Below are positions 34,225 to 42,930 of a stretch of 64,000 bases of DNA, piece after piece. The position numbers were made by a program, and so were the translations under genes. The notes beneath the pieces are model-generated. The model searched no databases and was not told the origin of the DNA. It saw only the letters and a list, made by a program, of their open reading frames with translations. Each line of letters opens with the position of its first letter. Position 1 is the stretch's first letter. Source of the DNA: Actinacidiphila acididurans (GTDB taxonomy: Bacteria > Actinomycetota > Actinomycetes > Streptomycetales > Streptomycetaceae); contig NZ_JADKYB010000015.1 in the NCBI RefSeq assembly GCF_016918855.1, forward strand, positions 124,001 through 188,000. The letters are read 5' to 3'.

Positions 34225-34629
34225 CTACATCAGGTACGTGCCGGCGAAGGAGCCGTCGAAGCCGTGGGCCGTCAGGGCCTGTTCGAGGCTGGGGTAGGTC
34301 GTGCAGTTCGAGGTGGTGAGCAGACCGTCGAAGTCCGCGCGGGTGATCTCCGGCTCCAGCCACTGGTGGCCGCAGCGGCAGCCGATCCAGACGTTGCGGC
34401 GGTGGTTGATCAGGACCCAGTCGCGGCGTGCCTGGCAGGCCGGGCACATGACGGGGATCCCGCGCAGGGGCAGTTCCCGCGGGTGACCGGTGCAGCGGGT
34501 GACGTCGGGACCGGAGAGCGGCTGGGTCTCGTGCTGGAGCCGCAGCAGCGGGTCGCTGCCAGGGGGAAGCGGTAGCGGTGCGGCGGCGGGTTCCGCCTGC
34601 TCATTGGTGGTTCTGAGCACGAGCCTCAT
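34225..34629 (-). CDS. Zinc-ribbon hypothetical protein
   Basis: 134 residues. MCPACQARRDW and WIGCRCGHQW supply a CxxC...CxC(G) ribbon near residues 62-88, likely binding zinc. The end is helical (SLEQALTAHGF). ATG 34629 has GGGAG directly against it, so GTG about three codons later may be the true start. It lies just beyond the relaxase gene on the same strand, 105 bases downstream, and may be a late gene of the transfer operon. Confidence 0.6.
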   Translation of the reverse strand: MRLVLRTTNEQAEPAAAPLPLPPGSDPLLRLQHETQPLSGPDVTRCTGHPRELPLRGIPVMCPACQARRDWVLINHRRNVWIGCRCGHQWLEPEITRADFDGLLTTSNCTTYPSLEQALTAHGFDGSFAGTYLM

Positions 34630-34734
34630 CTCCCTTTCAAGGTCGTCCCGGGTTCATCCATAACAGCGGGTGGGACTGGTGTCCAGGGCTTTCTTGCGGT
34701 CGGGCAGACCGATGGCTGCCTGCAGGATTGTGGT

Positions 34735-36462
34735 TCAGCGGCGCGGTGGGTGTTTTCGGGGATCGGTCGTGGGGATGCGGGGTGCTGCCGGAGTTGGGGG
34801 CCGGCGGTCGGCGGGCTTGGCGCGGGCCTGCGGGACTCGCGCGGACGAACCTGGGTGTGCGGGGAGGTCGGCGAGGCGGCGCAGACGCCAGACCAGGACG
34901 TCGGTCATGTTCTCTGCGGTGTCGAGTTCCCGCATGCCGATGGTCTGCTGGAGCAGAGCTTTGGGGTCGTGGCCGGCTTCTTCGGCCTGAGCCACGGTGG
35001 CGACAAGGGCATCAGTACGGCCCACACGGAGTGCATCAGTCCCGGAGAGGGCAGCGCGGATGGTCGTCTCGTAGCCACGTAGCTTCGGTTCCGGAAGGGC
35101 GCGAGCGTGGTCGCGCAGGGCCCGCATGGGTGCGGCGGCGGTCTGGCGGTAGGCGGCGCGCAGGTGTTCGGCAGTCTGGCGGGCGGCGGCGGCTTGCTGG
35201 GCGTGGCCGCGGGCGGAGTGCCAGCGGACGGCGGCGATGGCGGCCAGGACCAGGGTGGACAGGAGCATGGCGGTGGCGCCGCCGTCCTCGCCCCGGCCCA
35301 GCGCGCTGCCGGCCAGAACGATGCCTCGTGCTGCCGTACGGAGGGCGCGGGCGTCGGCTTGTTCGGCACGGGTGTGGCTGCGGGTGGCGCGTTCGAAGGA
35401 GCGCGCTGCGGCCGCCAACTCGGCGCGGGCCGGCGCGGGGGATGTCTGCACAAGGGCGTCGAGAAGTGCACCGATTCCGACGAGTTGGTCGGCGGCTTCG
35501 TCGCCGTCGCTGTCCAGGAGGGCCGCGGCGTGTTCGGCGATCCCCGCGGCGGTACGGCGTCCCCGGGCGGGCGCGGACCAGTCCGGACGCCGGGTGCCGG
35601 CCTTCAGCGAGGCGGGCTCGTCGGCGATACCGCTTGCGAGGCGGCGTTGAATGCGGGGTAGGGAGAGGTCGGGCGCGAGGGTGGAGCCGGCGAACCAGAT
35701 GGGCTCGCCGTTCCGGTTGCGGTCGCCGGGCAGCGCGACTGCGTAGCCGAGGACGTCGCCCGACGAGCCCTGGGTGAGCTTGACGCGCAGGCCCTTCGTG
35801 CGGAGCCGGGTGAAGAACTCGTCCTCTGTGGCGGCTCCGGCGATGGCTTGGCGGACTGCCTCGCGCAGGGTCTCGCGCGGCGTCTCGGCGCGGCCGATTC
35901 GTTCGGCTTTGAACCGCTCCTGGCTGGTGGGGGCTTTGGCGGCGGTGCCGTCGCCCGGGTTGAGTTGCCGCAGGCCGTAGCCCTTCTCTATCCGGCGGGC
36001 TTCGGCCTGCGCCTTGCGCTTGTCGAACCTCAGGTCGGCGTGGCGGCCGTCCTGGCGTACCAGGGTGGCGGCGATGTGGATGTGGTCCTCGGCGTGACGG
36101 ACGGCGACCCAGCGGCACGCCGTCGTGTCGCCGTCGGGGGCGATGTCGACGGCCTGGACGATCCGGCGCGCGATGGCCGCCCAGTCGGCGTCGTCGAGGT
36201 GGCGGTCGCCGGGGTCGGCGCGGACGGAGCAGTGCCAGATCGTGGTGGCCGGTGCCCTGTCGCCGACGGCATTGACGGGCTGGTCGAGCTGGCCGGCGAG
36301 CTGAGCGATGGTGTGCTGCGGGTTGCGACCGGGGTCGGGGGCGTAGTCGTTCCAGAAGGCGACCAGGTGCGGGTCGGTGTGTTCGTCGCGCTTGCCAGGG
36401 CCGAAGAGGTAGCGGATCAGGCCGTACGTGCCGCCCTTGCCGGTGCGGATCTTCGGGATCAC
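34735..36462 (-). CDS. Relaxase (mobilisation nuclease)
   Basis: 575 residues. It begins MIPKIRTGKGGTYGLIRYLFG with Tyr13 as a candidate nucleophile, has WHCSV with His77, and DHIHIAATLVRQDG with the His127-x-His129 metal-binding motif. These are the features of MobA/VirD2-type relaxases that cut oriT and stay attached to the transferred strand. A long helical C-terminal half with one hydrophobic segment near residue 400 may bind the coupling protein. GTG 36462 overlaps the mobC stop (GTGA), so the two are coupled. The last gene of a leftward replication-transfer operon. Confidence 0.85.
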   Translation of the reverse strand: MIPKIRTGKGGTYGLIRYLFGPGKRDEHTDPHLVAFWNDYAPDPGRNPQHTIAQLAGQLDQPVNAVGDRAPATTIWHCSVRADPGDRHLDDADWAAIARRIVQAVDIAPDGDTTACRWVAVRHAEDHIHIAATLVRQDGRHADLRFDKRKAQAEARRIEKGYGLRQLNPGDGTAAKAPTSQERFKAERIGRAETPRETLREAVRQAIAGAATEDEFFTRLRTKGLRVKLTQGSSGDVLGYAVALPGDRNRNGEPIWFAGSTLAPDLSLPRIQRRLASGIADEPASLKAGTRRPDWSAPARGRRTAAGIAEHAAALLDSDGDEAADQLVGIGALLDALVQTSPAPARAELAAAARSFERATRSHTRAEQADARALRTAARGIVLAGSALGRGEDGGATAMLLSTLVLAAIAAVRWHSARGHAQQAAAARQTAEHLRAAYRQTAAAPMRALRDHARALPEPKLRGYETTIRAALSGTDALRVGRTDALVATVAQAEEAGHDPKALLQQTIGMRELDTAENMTDVLVWRLRRLADLPAHPGSSARVPQARAKPADRRPPTPAAPRIPTTDPRKHPPRR

Positions 36463-37067
36463 CGGCGGACCAGCCGAGCGACCGCGTTGTCAACGGCGCC
36501 GATCGCGGTGTCGATACGGTGCAGCAGCCGACGCAGGTCGATGGCGGGCTCCCCGCCGGCGTTGAGGAAGTGGGCGACCTGGTTCAGGTTGTTTCCGACA
36601 GCAGCGAGCTGGCGGTTGGACTCCATCAGCTCCTGCACGCCGCGCCGGTAATCGGCGACGGCGGCGGTCGGGTTGGTACTGGTAGCGGCAGCCAAGGTTG
36701 CGGCTGCGGCGAACCCGCCGGGAGCGAGGCCGGTGGCGTGGGCTGCTTGCTGTACGGCAGCCCACTCGTCTTCGCTGAAGCGGGGACACACGCGGCGCGG
36801 ACGCAGAGCGCTCTGGCGCGGTCGGCGGCGGGGCGCGACCCGCGTAGCGATGGTGGGCAGCGTCTGTTTCTCCCCCGACGGCACCCCTGGGCCGTCCTCC
36901 CGTGCGGAGCCAGGCACCCCCGGGCCTGGCTCCGCACGGGCAGCTTCCGCCCCCTCCGGGGCGGAAGCGGGGTAAGGACTCCTTACCCCACAACTTGCTC
37001 CGCCAGGAGCTGTGTTGAGGTTGCGCTGCTGTTCAGGGGTGGTGGCCGCCGGGTCGATGACCGTCAC
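36459..37067 (-). CDS. MobC-like relaxosome accessory protein
   Basis: 202 residues from GTG 37067, which overlaps the preceding stop. The C-terminal 110 residues carry RVCPRFSEDEWAAVQQAAHA, a ribbon-helix-helix-type region, and QLAAVGNNLNQVAHFLN, the hallmark of MobC proteins that bind oriT and help the relaxase. The first 90 residues are Pro/Gly/Ala rich and unlike a folded domain; the underlying DNA forms three hairpins (36899-36989). The functional start could therefore be internal. Confidence 0.8.
   Translation of the reverse strand: MTVIDPAATTPEQQRNLNTAPGGASCGVRSPYPASAPEGAEAARAEPGPGVPGSAREDGPGVPSGEKQTLPTIATRVAPRRRPRQSALRPRRVCPRFSEDEWAAVQQAAHATGLAPGGFAAAATLAAATSTNPTAAVADYRRGVQELMESNRQLAAVGNNLNQVAHFLNAGGEPAIDLRRLLHRIDTAIGAVDNAVARLVRR
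36899..36989. other. Candidate oriT: three adjacent perfect inverted repeats
   Basis: Stem 1: 36899-36915 with 36924-36940, 17 bp, 8-base loop. Stem 2: 36943-36953 with 36958-36968, 11 bp, 4-base loop. Stem 3: GGGGTAAGGA at 36969-36978 with 36980-36989, 10 bp, 1-base centre. They lie inside the 5' part of mobC next to the relaxase gene, where origins of transfer are often found. Terminators or a protein-binding region are alternatives. Confidence 0.55.
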
Positions 37068-37396
37068 CGGCCCGGCTCCGCTTCCTGCTGGCGGACCTCG
37101 CGCAGGATGTCCTCGATGAAGTCCATGGCCAGGACGGGGTGGTGCAGGGTCCACGGGCGGCTGTGCCGGCCCCGCTGCACGATCCAGGTGCCGTCCGGGC
37201 CCGCTTCGGCGCGGTGCAGGTGGCCCTGCCGGACCAGGACCGTCAGCCAGGACTCCACTTCGGCCGGAGTGGCGGGGTTGGTGCGCATGAGCAGTTCTCC
37301 GCTTCGGTTGCTGTTCAAGGCTTGGTCGAGTGGCGCGGGGCGGGTGACCGAGCGGCGTTGTTCGACCCGGTCACCTGCCTCCGGCGGACCGGTCAT
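37064..37396 (-). CDS. Hypothetical protein of the mob operon
   Basis: 110 residues with a likely winged-helix-like core: TPAEVESWLTVLVRQGHLHRAEAG and GTWIVQRGRHSRPWTL (in pieces) with a C-terminal helix DFIEDILREV. It could be a small DNA-binding accessory. ATG 37396 overlaps the preceding stop and its own stop overlaps the mobC GTG. Confidence 0.6.
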   Translation of the reverse strand: MTGPPEAGDRVEQRRSVTRPAPLDQALNSNRSGELLMRTNPATPAEVESWLTVLVRQGHLHRAEAGPDGTWIVQRGRHSRPWTLHHPVLAMDFIEDILREVRQQEAEPGR

Positions 37397-38442
37397 TCCT
37401 GGGAGGTGGTGACCGGCTGTCCGTGCTGTTCGCGGAGCTGGACCATCAGGGCGGTCAGCGTGTCGCTGGACAGGGGGATCTTCTGACCGCGGATGGCCTG
37501 GGCGACGACCTTGCGGGTCAGCTTGTCCTCGGCTCTGACCGCTGACCGGGCGATCTCCAGCAGTTCTTCGGTGTCCAGGTCGGTGCGCCGGTCACTGGTT
37601 GTCCGGGCCGCTCGGTCACTGACCGGCGCAGCGGTGACCGACGGGGCAGTGACCCGTTCCGGGCTGTCCGGACGTACGGTCACCGGCCCGCTGTCGGCTG
37701 GCTGGTCACTGACCGGTGAGCCGCTGTCCGGCTGTCCGACCACGTCAGCGGCGCTGTCCCTCCCTCCGGGGCGGGCACTGACCAGGTTGGTGGCCGCCCC
37801 GGAGGCCACGCCGTCGCTCAGTGGCCGAAGGCCGGTGACCGGCTGACTGGCACTGACCGGGTCGGGATTCGGGCGCCGCTGACCGGGTCTCTCGGGGCCA
37901 GCGACCGGCACATGTTCAGGCTGACCGAGGTGCAGGTGGTCGCCTTGGTGACCGGCCCGGCCGATCAGGCGATCACCGTCCTTGCCCGTCGGCCAGTGGC
38001 GGTCCGCGACCGGCCCGCGGGCGATCAGGATGTAGAGGTGCACCGCGCCGGCCAGAGCCAGTGGAGCGACCGTGGACAGGACTGCGACCACCGTGTCGGA
38101 CAGGCGCAGCCCGTCGGACACCGGCTCCTGCTGGTTGAGCCGGACCGCGTGCAGGGCGTTGGCCCACACGCTGACCGCGGTGGCGGTGCCGAACAGCATC
38201 CACACGTACAGCCGGGCGCGCAGCGGGGCGTCGCGCAGGACCAGCAGGGCCCGTATGCCGTAGGCGATGAACCCGTCGATCACCAGCGGGAACAGGTACG
38301 TGAGGGGGCCGCGGACGTGGATGGCGACGGCCATCTGCTGGAGGGCGTCGTACGACAGGGCGCATCCGGCGCCGCCGAGGGCGATGACGACGGCGCGGTC
38401 CCACCCGGTGACATGCGCCGTCGAGGCGTTGGCCAGGGTCAC
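37393..38442 (-). CDS. DUF2637 membrane protein (Spd-like)
   Basis: 349 residues. About four hydrophobic helices lie in the first 140 residues (VVIALGGAGCALSYDAL, LTYLFPLVIDGFIAYGI, YVWMLFGTATAVSVWANAL, VAPLALAGAVHLYILIA), typical of DUF2637 proteins on Streptomyces plasmids, sometimes linked to intramycelial plasmid spread. A Ser/Pro/Asp-rich linker follows and a C-terminal helical domain (residues about 290-345) may bind DNA. GTG 38442 overlaps the whiB-like gene stop. Confidence 0.8.
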   Translation of the reverse strand: MTLANASTAHVTGWDRAVVIALGGAGCALSYDALQQMAVAIHVRGPLTYLFPLVIDGFIAYGIRALLVLRDAPLRARLYVWMLFGTATAVSVWANALHAVRLNQQEPVSDGLRLSDTVVAVLSTVAPLALAGAVHLYILIARGPVADRHWPTGKDGDRLIGRAGHQGDHLHLGQPEHVPVAGPERPGQRRPNPDPVSASQPVTGLRPLSDGVASGAATNLVSARPGGRDSAADVVGQPDSGSPVSDQPADSGPVTVRPDSPERVTAPSVTAAPVSDRAARTTSDRRTDLDTEELLEIARSAVRAEDKLTRKVVAQAIRGQKIPLSSDTLTALMVQLREQHGQPVTTSQE

Positions 38443-39011
38443 GCCGCCGTCCCGAAGTCGTCGCGGTTCCGGGGCTCCTCGGGCTCGGGTGGTCGTGTGG
38501 TGTTCGTGATCTGCTCCGCATCGCGGTGGCGAAGGGCGCGGCGGGCTTCGCGGTACAGGCGCTTGGCATGCTGCGGGCTGACCTTCAGCAGCCAGGCCAG
38601 ACGGCGCTCGCTGACGCCCTGCCGGTAGGCGGCCAGGACGACCGCGCGGCGCTCGGCCTTGGTCAGGTGCAGGTCCTGCCCGGAGACGGCGGCGTTGACG
38701 CGGCTGTAGTCCAGGCGGGCGGGAAGGTTCTCGTGCAGGGGCGCGCGTTCCTCCTCGGTGAGGCCGCCCCGGATGCCGTAGGTGTCGCCGTTCTCCAGGG
38801 CGGCATCCAGGCAGGTCTGGCGGACCGGGCACTGGGTGCACAGGGCCTTGGCGGCGTGGATCTTGTCCATCTCATCGGGCTCGGGGAAGAACAGCTCGGG
38901 GTCGACCGGGTGGTAGTCGGTGGGCTGGCAGACGGCCTCGGCTTGCCAGGTCTGGTCGCCTCGCGAGCGGTGGCGGACCGGGCGGTTGTTCGCGGTGCTG
39001 GTGCTGGGCAT
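38439..39011 (-). CDS. WhiB-family protein with C-terminal helix-turn-helix
   Basis: 190 residues. Cys28, Cys58, Cys61 and Cys67 (CTQCPVRQTC) can hold a 4Fe-4S cluster, and GIRGG at 79-83 stands where chromosomal WhiB proteins have G(V/I)WGG. After it a second domain (about 110-160) with ERRLAWLLKVSPQHAKRLYREA looks like a helix-turn-helix. WhiB proteins act as redox-sensitive transcription factors, usually with sigma factors. Here it probably regulates the element's transfer genes. Start ATG 39011. Confidence 0.85.
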   Translation of the reverse strand: MPSTSTANNRPVRHRSRGDQTWQAEAVCQPTDYHPVDPELFFPEPDEMDKIHAAKALCTQCPVRQTCLDAALENGDTYGIRGGLTEEERAPLHENLPARLDYSRVNAAVSGQDLHLTKAERRAVVLAAYRQGVSERRLAWLLKVSPQHAKRLYREARRALRHRDAEQITNTTRPPEPEEPRNRDDFGTAA

Positions 39012-39101
39012 GCGTGTGGACTCCGATCGCTCTCCGCGCGCGGCGGCGTCAGCGGAGTTGCCTGGTCGGGGAGGAGTGCGGGGAGGCAGCCTGAACGTTG
39101 G

Positions 39102-39800
39102 TCAGGCGACGCGGGCGCGTCTGCGATCGACCGGTGCAAACTCGACCCGGGTGGTCATCTGCGCGAGCCGGGAGGCGACGCGGTCACCGAGGTGGGTGCG
39201 CAGGTCCCTGATGGCGAGGTTGGTGGTGATCAGGGTCGGCAACATGTGGTTGTAGCGGCGATTGACCAGCCGATACGTGACTTCCTCGACCCACTCGGAC
39301 GCTTTGGCCGCACCGAGGTCGTCCAGCATCAGCAGCGGTATCCGGGCCACGGCCGCCAGCTGCTGCTCGCTGTCCACCCCGGCGCGGGGGCGCAGTTCCG
39401 CGTACAGGTCGGCGGCGGTCGTCGCGCGCCACCGCACGCCAACGCCGGTCTCGGCCAGGGCCCGGACCGCCCCGTACGCCTGGTGCGTCTTGCCCGCGCC
39501 CGTCACCCCCGCCATCAGCAGCGACGGCCCGGTGGTCACCTGCCGACGGGCCCCGGCACTCGGCGCTACGGCCTGGGAGTCGACTTCCCGCGCCCACGCC
39601 AGGACCTGCGGGTGGTCAGCGACCGCGTCCCGGTAGCGCGGCGGCACCCCAGCCGGTAGGGCCTCCGACGGCGCGCTCGGCCCGGACTCGTCCGCGACGG
39701 GGCCGGTGGGGTCGATGCCCCGGGCGGCGAGGATCCGGGCGATCCGGTCGAGGGTGCCTGCCCCGCCGAGGGTCTGTGGTTCGCGGCTTGGGGTGCGCAT
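39102..39800 (-). CDS. DnaC/IstB-like ATPase, helicase loader
   Basis: 232 residues from ATG 39800, which overlaps the rep stop as TGATG. LLMAGVTGAGKTHQAYGA (Walker A near residue 100) and IPLLMLDDLGAAKASEW (Walker B) followed by a LITTNLAIRDL sensor segment match DnaC/DnaI-type AAA+ loaders. It would deliver the host DnaB helicase to the element's origin with Rep. Together they resemble the lambda O/P arrangement. Confidence 0.8.
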   Translation of the reverse strand: MRTPSREPQTLGGAGTLDRIARILAARGIDPTGPVADESGPSAPSEALPAGVPPRYRDAVADHPQVLAWAREVDSQAVAPSAGARRQVTTGPSLLMAGVTGAGKTHQAYGAVRALAETGVGVRWRATTAADLYAELRPRAGVDSEQQLAAVARIPLLMLDDLGAAKASEWVEEVTYRLVNRRYNHMLPTLITTNLAIRDLRTHLGDRVASRLAQMTTRVEFAPVDRRRARVA

Positions 39801-40906
39801 CACAGCTCCTCGGAGTAGGCGGCGGCGTCAACCGGGTTGGTCCAGGCGGTGTGTGCGGGCACGGTAGGCGCGTATCGCGGTCGGGCCAAACCGGCGCCTG
39901 GTCCGCCGGGCGCGTTCATCGCGTCGTTGACCAGGCTGGGCAGCCGGGACGGGTGCCCCTGGATCTCGGCGTAGTGCTGCAGGCCCGCTCGGACGTACTC
40001 GGCCGGGATGCCCTCGTCGAGGAGCTTCTTGACGATCCGCCCGAGGTGGCCGACGACCTCTCCCGGCGGGCGCCGACCGCACGCTGCGACGTACTCGGCG
40101 ACCAGTTCCTTCGCGGAGACGCTGCCGGCGCCGGGCGCATCGCGCCCCGTAGGGATAGAAGATCCAGGATCCTTGATCCTGGATCCGGGGGCCGAGCCCT
40201 CCGGGAGGATTCGGGGACCCTTCGGAGAGGGTTCGGCGAATGCCGTGTGACCTGCGGCATTACCGGCAGTCTCCGGTCGGGTGGCCTCGGGGGAATTCGG
40301 GGTGTCCTGCTTGGGCGCGCGGGTGCCGCGCGTGGGTGCGTCAGGGGTCGGAGAGGGGCGCGCGGGCGGTTCGAGGGCTCCGGAAAGGTTCGCCGAGTCC
40401 TCCCGGAGCCCTCCGGGAACCTCCGGGGAGTCCTCCAGGAATCCTCGGGGAGGATTCAGGGATCCCTCAGGGAGTCGTCCGGGAGCCTTCATGGAGGAGT
40501 CGGCGCGCTGTGGGTGAGGGCGCTGGGTGCAGGGGCCCTGGCAGACCCCACATCGCTCCGGCGCGCACCTCGGGCAGGCTGGGAGCCGGGACGGGGACGG
40601 CTTGTCGATCTTCTGGTGCTTGGACCAGGTCGGGTAGTGGAAGTACCGCCTGCCGTCACATCCGGTGTACCGGCAGATCAGCCCGGCGTCGGCGAGCTGG
40701 GTGAGGTCGTCTTCGACGTGCACAGCGGTGTGCTCGGCTCGAAGCGGCCAGACGAGCCCAGCGATGATTGCGGCGTTGTCGCGGTGGCGGCCGTGGTCGT
40801 CGGCGTGGTTGGTCATCGCCAGGAACGTGCGCTCGGCGGTGACGCTGACCTCGGCCAGCGATTCCGAGATCCAGGTCTCCGGCTTGACCGATCGGATACG
40901 CGACAC
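39800..40906 (-). CDS. Replication initiator (phage O-like Rep)
   Basis: 368 residues. N-terminal 120 residues: MSRIRSVKPETWISESLAEVS, AERTFLAMTNHADDHGR, a winged-helix DNA-binding region ending FHYPTWSKHQKIDKPS. A CPRC...CGVC stretch may bind zinc. Residues about 130-235 are low complexity. The C terminus (about 240-330) has KELVAEYVAACGRRP and a helical end typical of proteins that bind a helicase loader. GTG 40906 lies 2 bases after the preceding stop, and the stop overlaps the dnaC-like start. The low-complexity segment is encoded by DNA with many repeats. Confidence 0.7.
   Translation of the reverse strand: MSRIRSVKPETWISESLAEVSVTAERTFLAMTNHADDHGRHRDNAAIIAGLVWPLRAEHTAVHVEDDLTQLADAGLICRYTGCDGRRYFHYPTWSKHQKIDKPSPSRLPACPRCAPERCGVCQGPCTQRPHPQRADSSMKAPGRLPEGSLNPPRGFLEDSPEVPGGLREDSANLSGALEPPARPSPTPDAPTRGTRAPKQDTPNSPEATRPETAGNAAGHTAFAEPSPKGPRILPEGSAPGSRIKDPGSSIPTGRDAPGAGSVSAKELVAEYVAACGRRPPGEVVGHLGRIVKKLLDEGIPAEYVRAGLQHYAEIQGHPSRLPSLVNDAMNAPGGPGAGLARPRYAPTVPAHTAWTNPVDAAAYSEEL
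40159..40495. repeat. Candidate replication origin repeats inside rep
   Basis: GATCCAGGATC at 40159-40169 and GATCCTGGATC at 40173-40183 form an 11-bp perfect inverted repeat. From about 40195 to 40495, GARTCCTCC-type words occur four to five times in both orientations (for example GGAGGATTC near 40205 and 40455, GAGTCCTCC near 40395 and 40428). This is the part of rep that encodes only low-complexity protein, as expected for an origin embedded in a lambda O-like gene. Confidence 0.5.
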
Positions 40907-40907
40907 G

Positions 40908-41231
40908 TCAGCGCCCCCGGCGGGAAGCGCCGTCGCCGCAGATCAGTTTCGCCGTGGTGAGGTCCAGGACGTGGGGCCGGGTCCAGTCGGCCTCCGGCCA
41001 CACCCGCGTGACCCACCGCGCGGCGACCATGGCCGTCGTCCGGCTGAGCACAATTCGCTCGCCAGCGGCGTTCCACGCCCTGGCGTGCGGCTGGGGCCAG
41101 GCATGCTCGGGATGGGTGAGGCTGACCCGCAGCGTGGCCGCACCGGGAATCATGTCGGCGAGCTGAGCGGCCAGCCGACGTTCGCGGTCGGTGTCCCGGC
41201 AGGCGAAACTTCCGCCGTCGGCGGTGTGCAT
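40908..41231 (-). CDS. Hypothetical protein, first gene of the rep operon
   Basis: 107 residues from ATG 41231, which has GGAG 6 bases upstream. It is probably globular with a RLAAQLADMIPGAATLRVSL segment and two Trp near the end (RVWPEADWTRP). No family recognised. It ends 2 bases before the rep GTG, so it is cotranscribed and may regulate replication. Longer in-frame starts upstream are not supported. Confidence 0.65.
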   Translation of the reverse strand: MHTADGGSFACRDTDRERRLAAQLADMIPGAATLRVSLTHPEHAWPQPHARAWNAAGERIVLSRTTAMVAARWVTRVWPEADWTRPHVLDLTTAKLICGDGASRRGR

Positions 41232-42036
41232 GCAATACTCCGTTGTTCGTAGGAGCGCGGTGCAGCGGTTCTCGTGCAGTAGCCCCGCTGCCCCGCGAGA
41301 TGTGAATCGGCGCCCCTCGGGGTGCCGGCCCGGCGCCCAGGAGTTGGTAGCTCCCGGGCGCCGGTTGTATTTCAGCCCCCGCGCGAAGCGAGCGCTGCCG
41401 AATCCACCTGCGCCTCCCCCCTTCCCGCTGTCGCTGCCCGACCGCGCGCCGGGACCAGCAACGTATGTATGCCTCCGCCAACGGTCCAGCCGATAAGGCT
41501 GGTTACCGCACTCCGACGCCAAAACGACATCACGCCTGGGCGCGGGTCACGCAGCCCTCTTCCGCAAGTCGATGCCTGGATCTTCGACCGCCCTCTGCCG
41601 GGTGTCAACGCAGCCCCGGAAGGGCCTTCAACCTGCGACTATCAAGAAAATGTCCAGTATGGACACCCGCCACTCGGGCGGGTTACACGAGCACGATCGT
41701 CGACCCAAAGGGCCTTTGACCTGCGAAGATACCCAACCGGACCTACGTCCGAGCCTCCCAGGTGGCACCCTGACCTGCGCATTGACCGGATTGCGACATG
41801 TCTTGAACCTCGCAGTGGCCCTGCGGGGGACAACGGGGAGGTGTGCGGACGCGGACGAACCGAGGGCGCTGCCAGTCGAGGCACGCACCACACGGTTCCA
41901 GTTTTTCCCGGGTCTTTTTTTATGGAGAAAAAGAGACCGTGGAAATGTCGGCGAACAGCCGCCCAGACTCGTCCGCAGAACCACAACAGCACCCTGACCA
42001 GGACTTTTTCAGAGTGCATGCGAGGAGAGGCGGCGG
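41232..42036. promoter_or_regulatory. Divergent control region with repeats and palindromes
   Basis: No convincing gene. The region separates leftward rep genes from rightward regulators. It holds two direct copies of an AAGGGCCTT-x-x-ACCTGCGA motif (41618-41642 and 41707-41730), the palindrome TGTCCA-GTA-TGGACA at 41651-41665, directly followed by the hairpin CCCGCC-ACTC-GGGCGG at 41666-41681. Near 41910-41940 a T-run and an A-run form an imperfect hairpin (GGTCT..AGACC). These are plausible operators and a transcript end or start. Confidence 0.5.
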
Positions 42037-42810
42037 ATGACTTCGGCGACCCGATGGGTGGAAACCTCAGAGGCCGGCTCCTACGCACCCTATGCCGGGG
42101 GCCGAGCCGATGGGAAGTCATTGCACGAAGCTCTGCCGGACCTCCAGGGACTCAATGCGCCTGATTTCGGGGGCGATTGGGATCGCCTTGCGCACACACG
42201 AATGCTGCCCGAAGGTCGGCGTCCGGAGGAACTGACGCCGATCGAGGCGGCAGTCGCAATCAGCAGGCTGCTGGCGCGGTGCCGATCGACGATGCGCGAG
42301 CGGGAGTTGGAGATCGCTGCAGCAGTGTGGGGGCTGGAGCGAATGGTCGGGCCCGGGGTGCCGTACGTGCTGGAGGGCAGCGACGCGGAGCTGGTCGCGG
42401 GACCACGGAACGTCCGCCGTTTGCTCGCTGAGCTCAGCGAGCTGCCGACCGCCAGCCGACTCACGCTTCTCGACGAGCCGGTGCCCAACCGCGGCCTGGC
42501 CGGTCTCGTGGACAGCTCCGCTCTCGCGGCCCGCGGTGTGGCCATGCGCACCGTCTACCGGCACGACGGCCAGCTGTCCTTCGAACAGCGCCGCTACCAG
42601 CGGCTACTGGCTGCGGCGGGAGTACGTGCGCGCCAGGCACCCCTGGTCCCCGTCAACATGATCATCATCGACGGCGAGACCGTGATGCTGCCCGTGGATC
42701 CCGACCGCCCAGGCGCGGGGGCCGTCGTCCTGCGCAACACAGTGTGGGTCTACCTGGCGCGCCTGGTCTTCGACGACTGCTGGCACCGGGCCACGGCGCT
42801 CAGCGAGTAG
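42037..42810 (+). CDS. TrmB-like effector-domain protein without HTH
   Basis: 257 residues. A helical segment with RCRSTMRERELEIAAA is followed by a phospholipase D/TrmB-like sensor core: AARGVAMRTVYRHDG and APLVPVNMIIIDGETVMLPVD, and an AVVLRNTVWVYLARLVFDDCW end. The same pattern occurs in the next protein, which has DNA-binding domains, while this one lacks a clear one. GAGGAGAGG lies upstream of ATG 42037. It may bind a ligand or antagonise the neighbour. Confidence 0.6.
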   Translation: MTSATRWVETSEAGSYAPYAGGRADGKSLHEALPDLQGLNAPDFGGDWDRLAHTRMLPEGRRPEELTPIEAAVAISRLLARCRSTMRERELEIAAAVWGLERMVGPGVPYVLEGSDAELVAGPRNVRRLLAELSELPTASRLTLLDEPVPNRGLAGLVDSSALAARGVAMRTVYRHDGQLSFEQRRYQRLLAAAGVRARQAPLVPVNMIIIDGETVMLPVDPDRPGAGAVVLRNTVWVYLARLVFDDCWHRATALSE

Positions 42811-42930
42811 CCCCGGCGGTGTCCTCCCATCGTGTGCGCGCCCGACTTGCGGGTCCGGCCCGGCGCGCCCCCACCGACATGCGACCGCAGCCGTCGCACG
42901 ATCGCCTCGCCAAGAAAGGACTCTCCGTCC

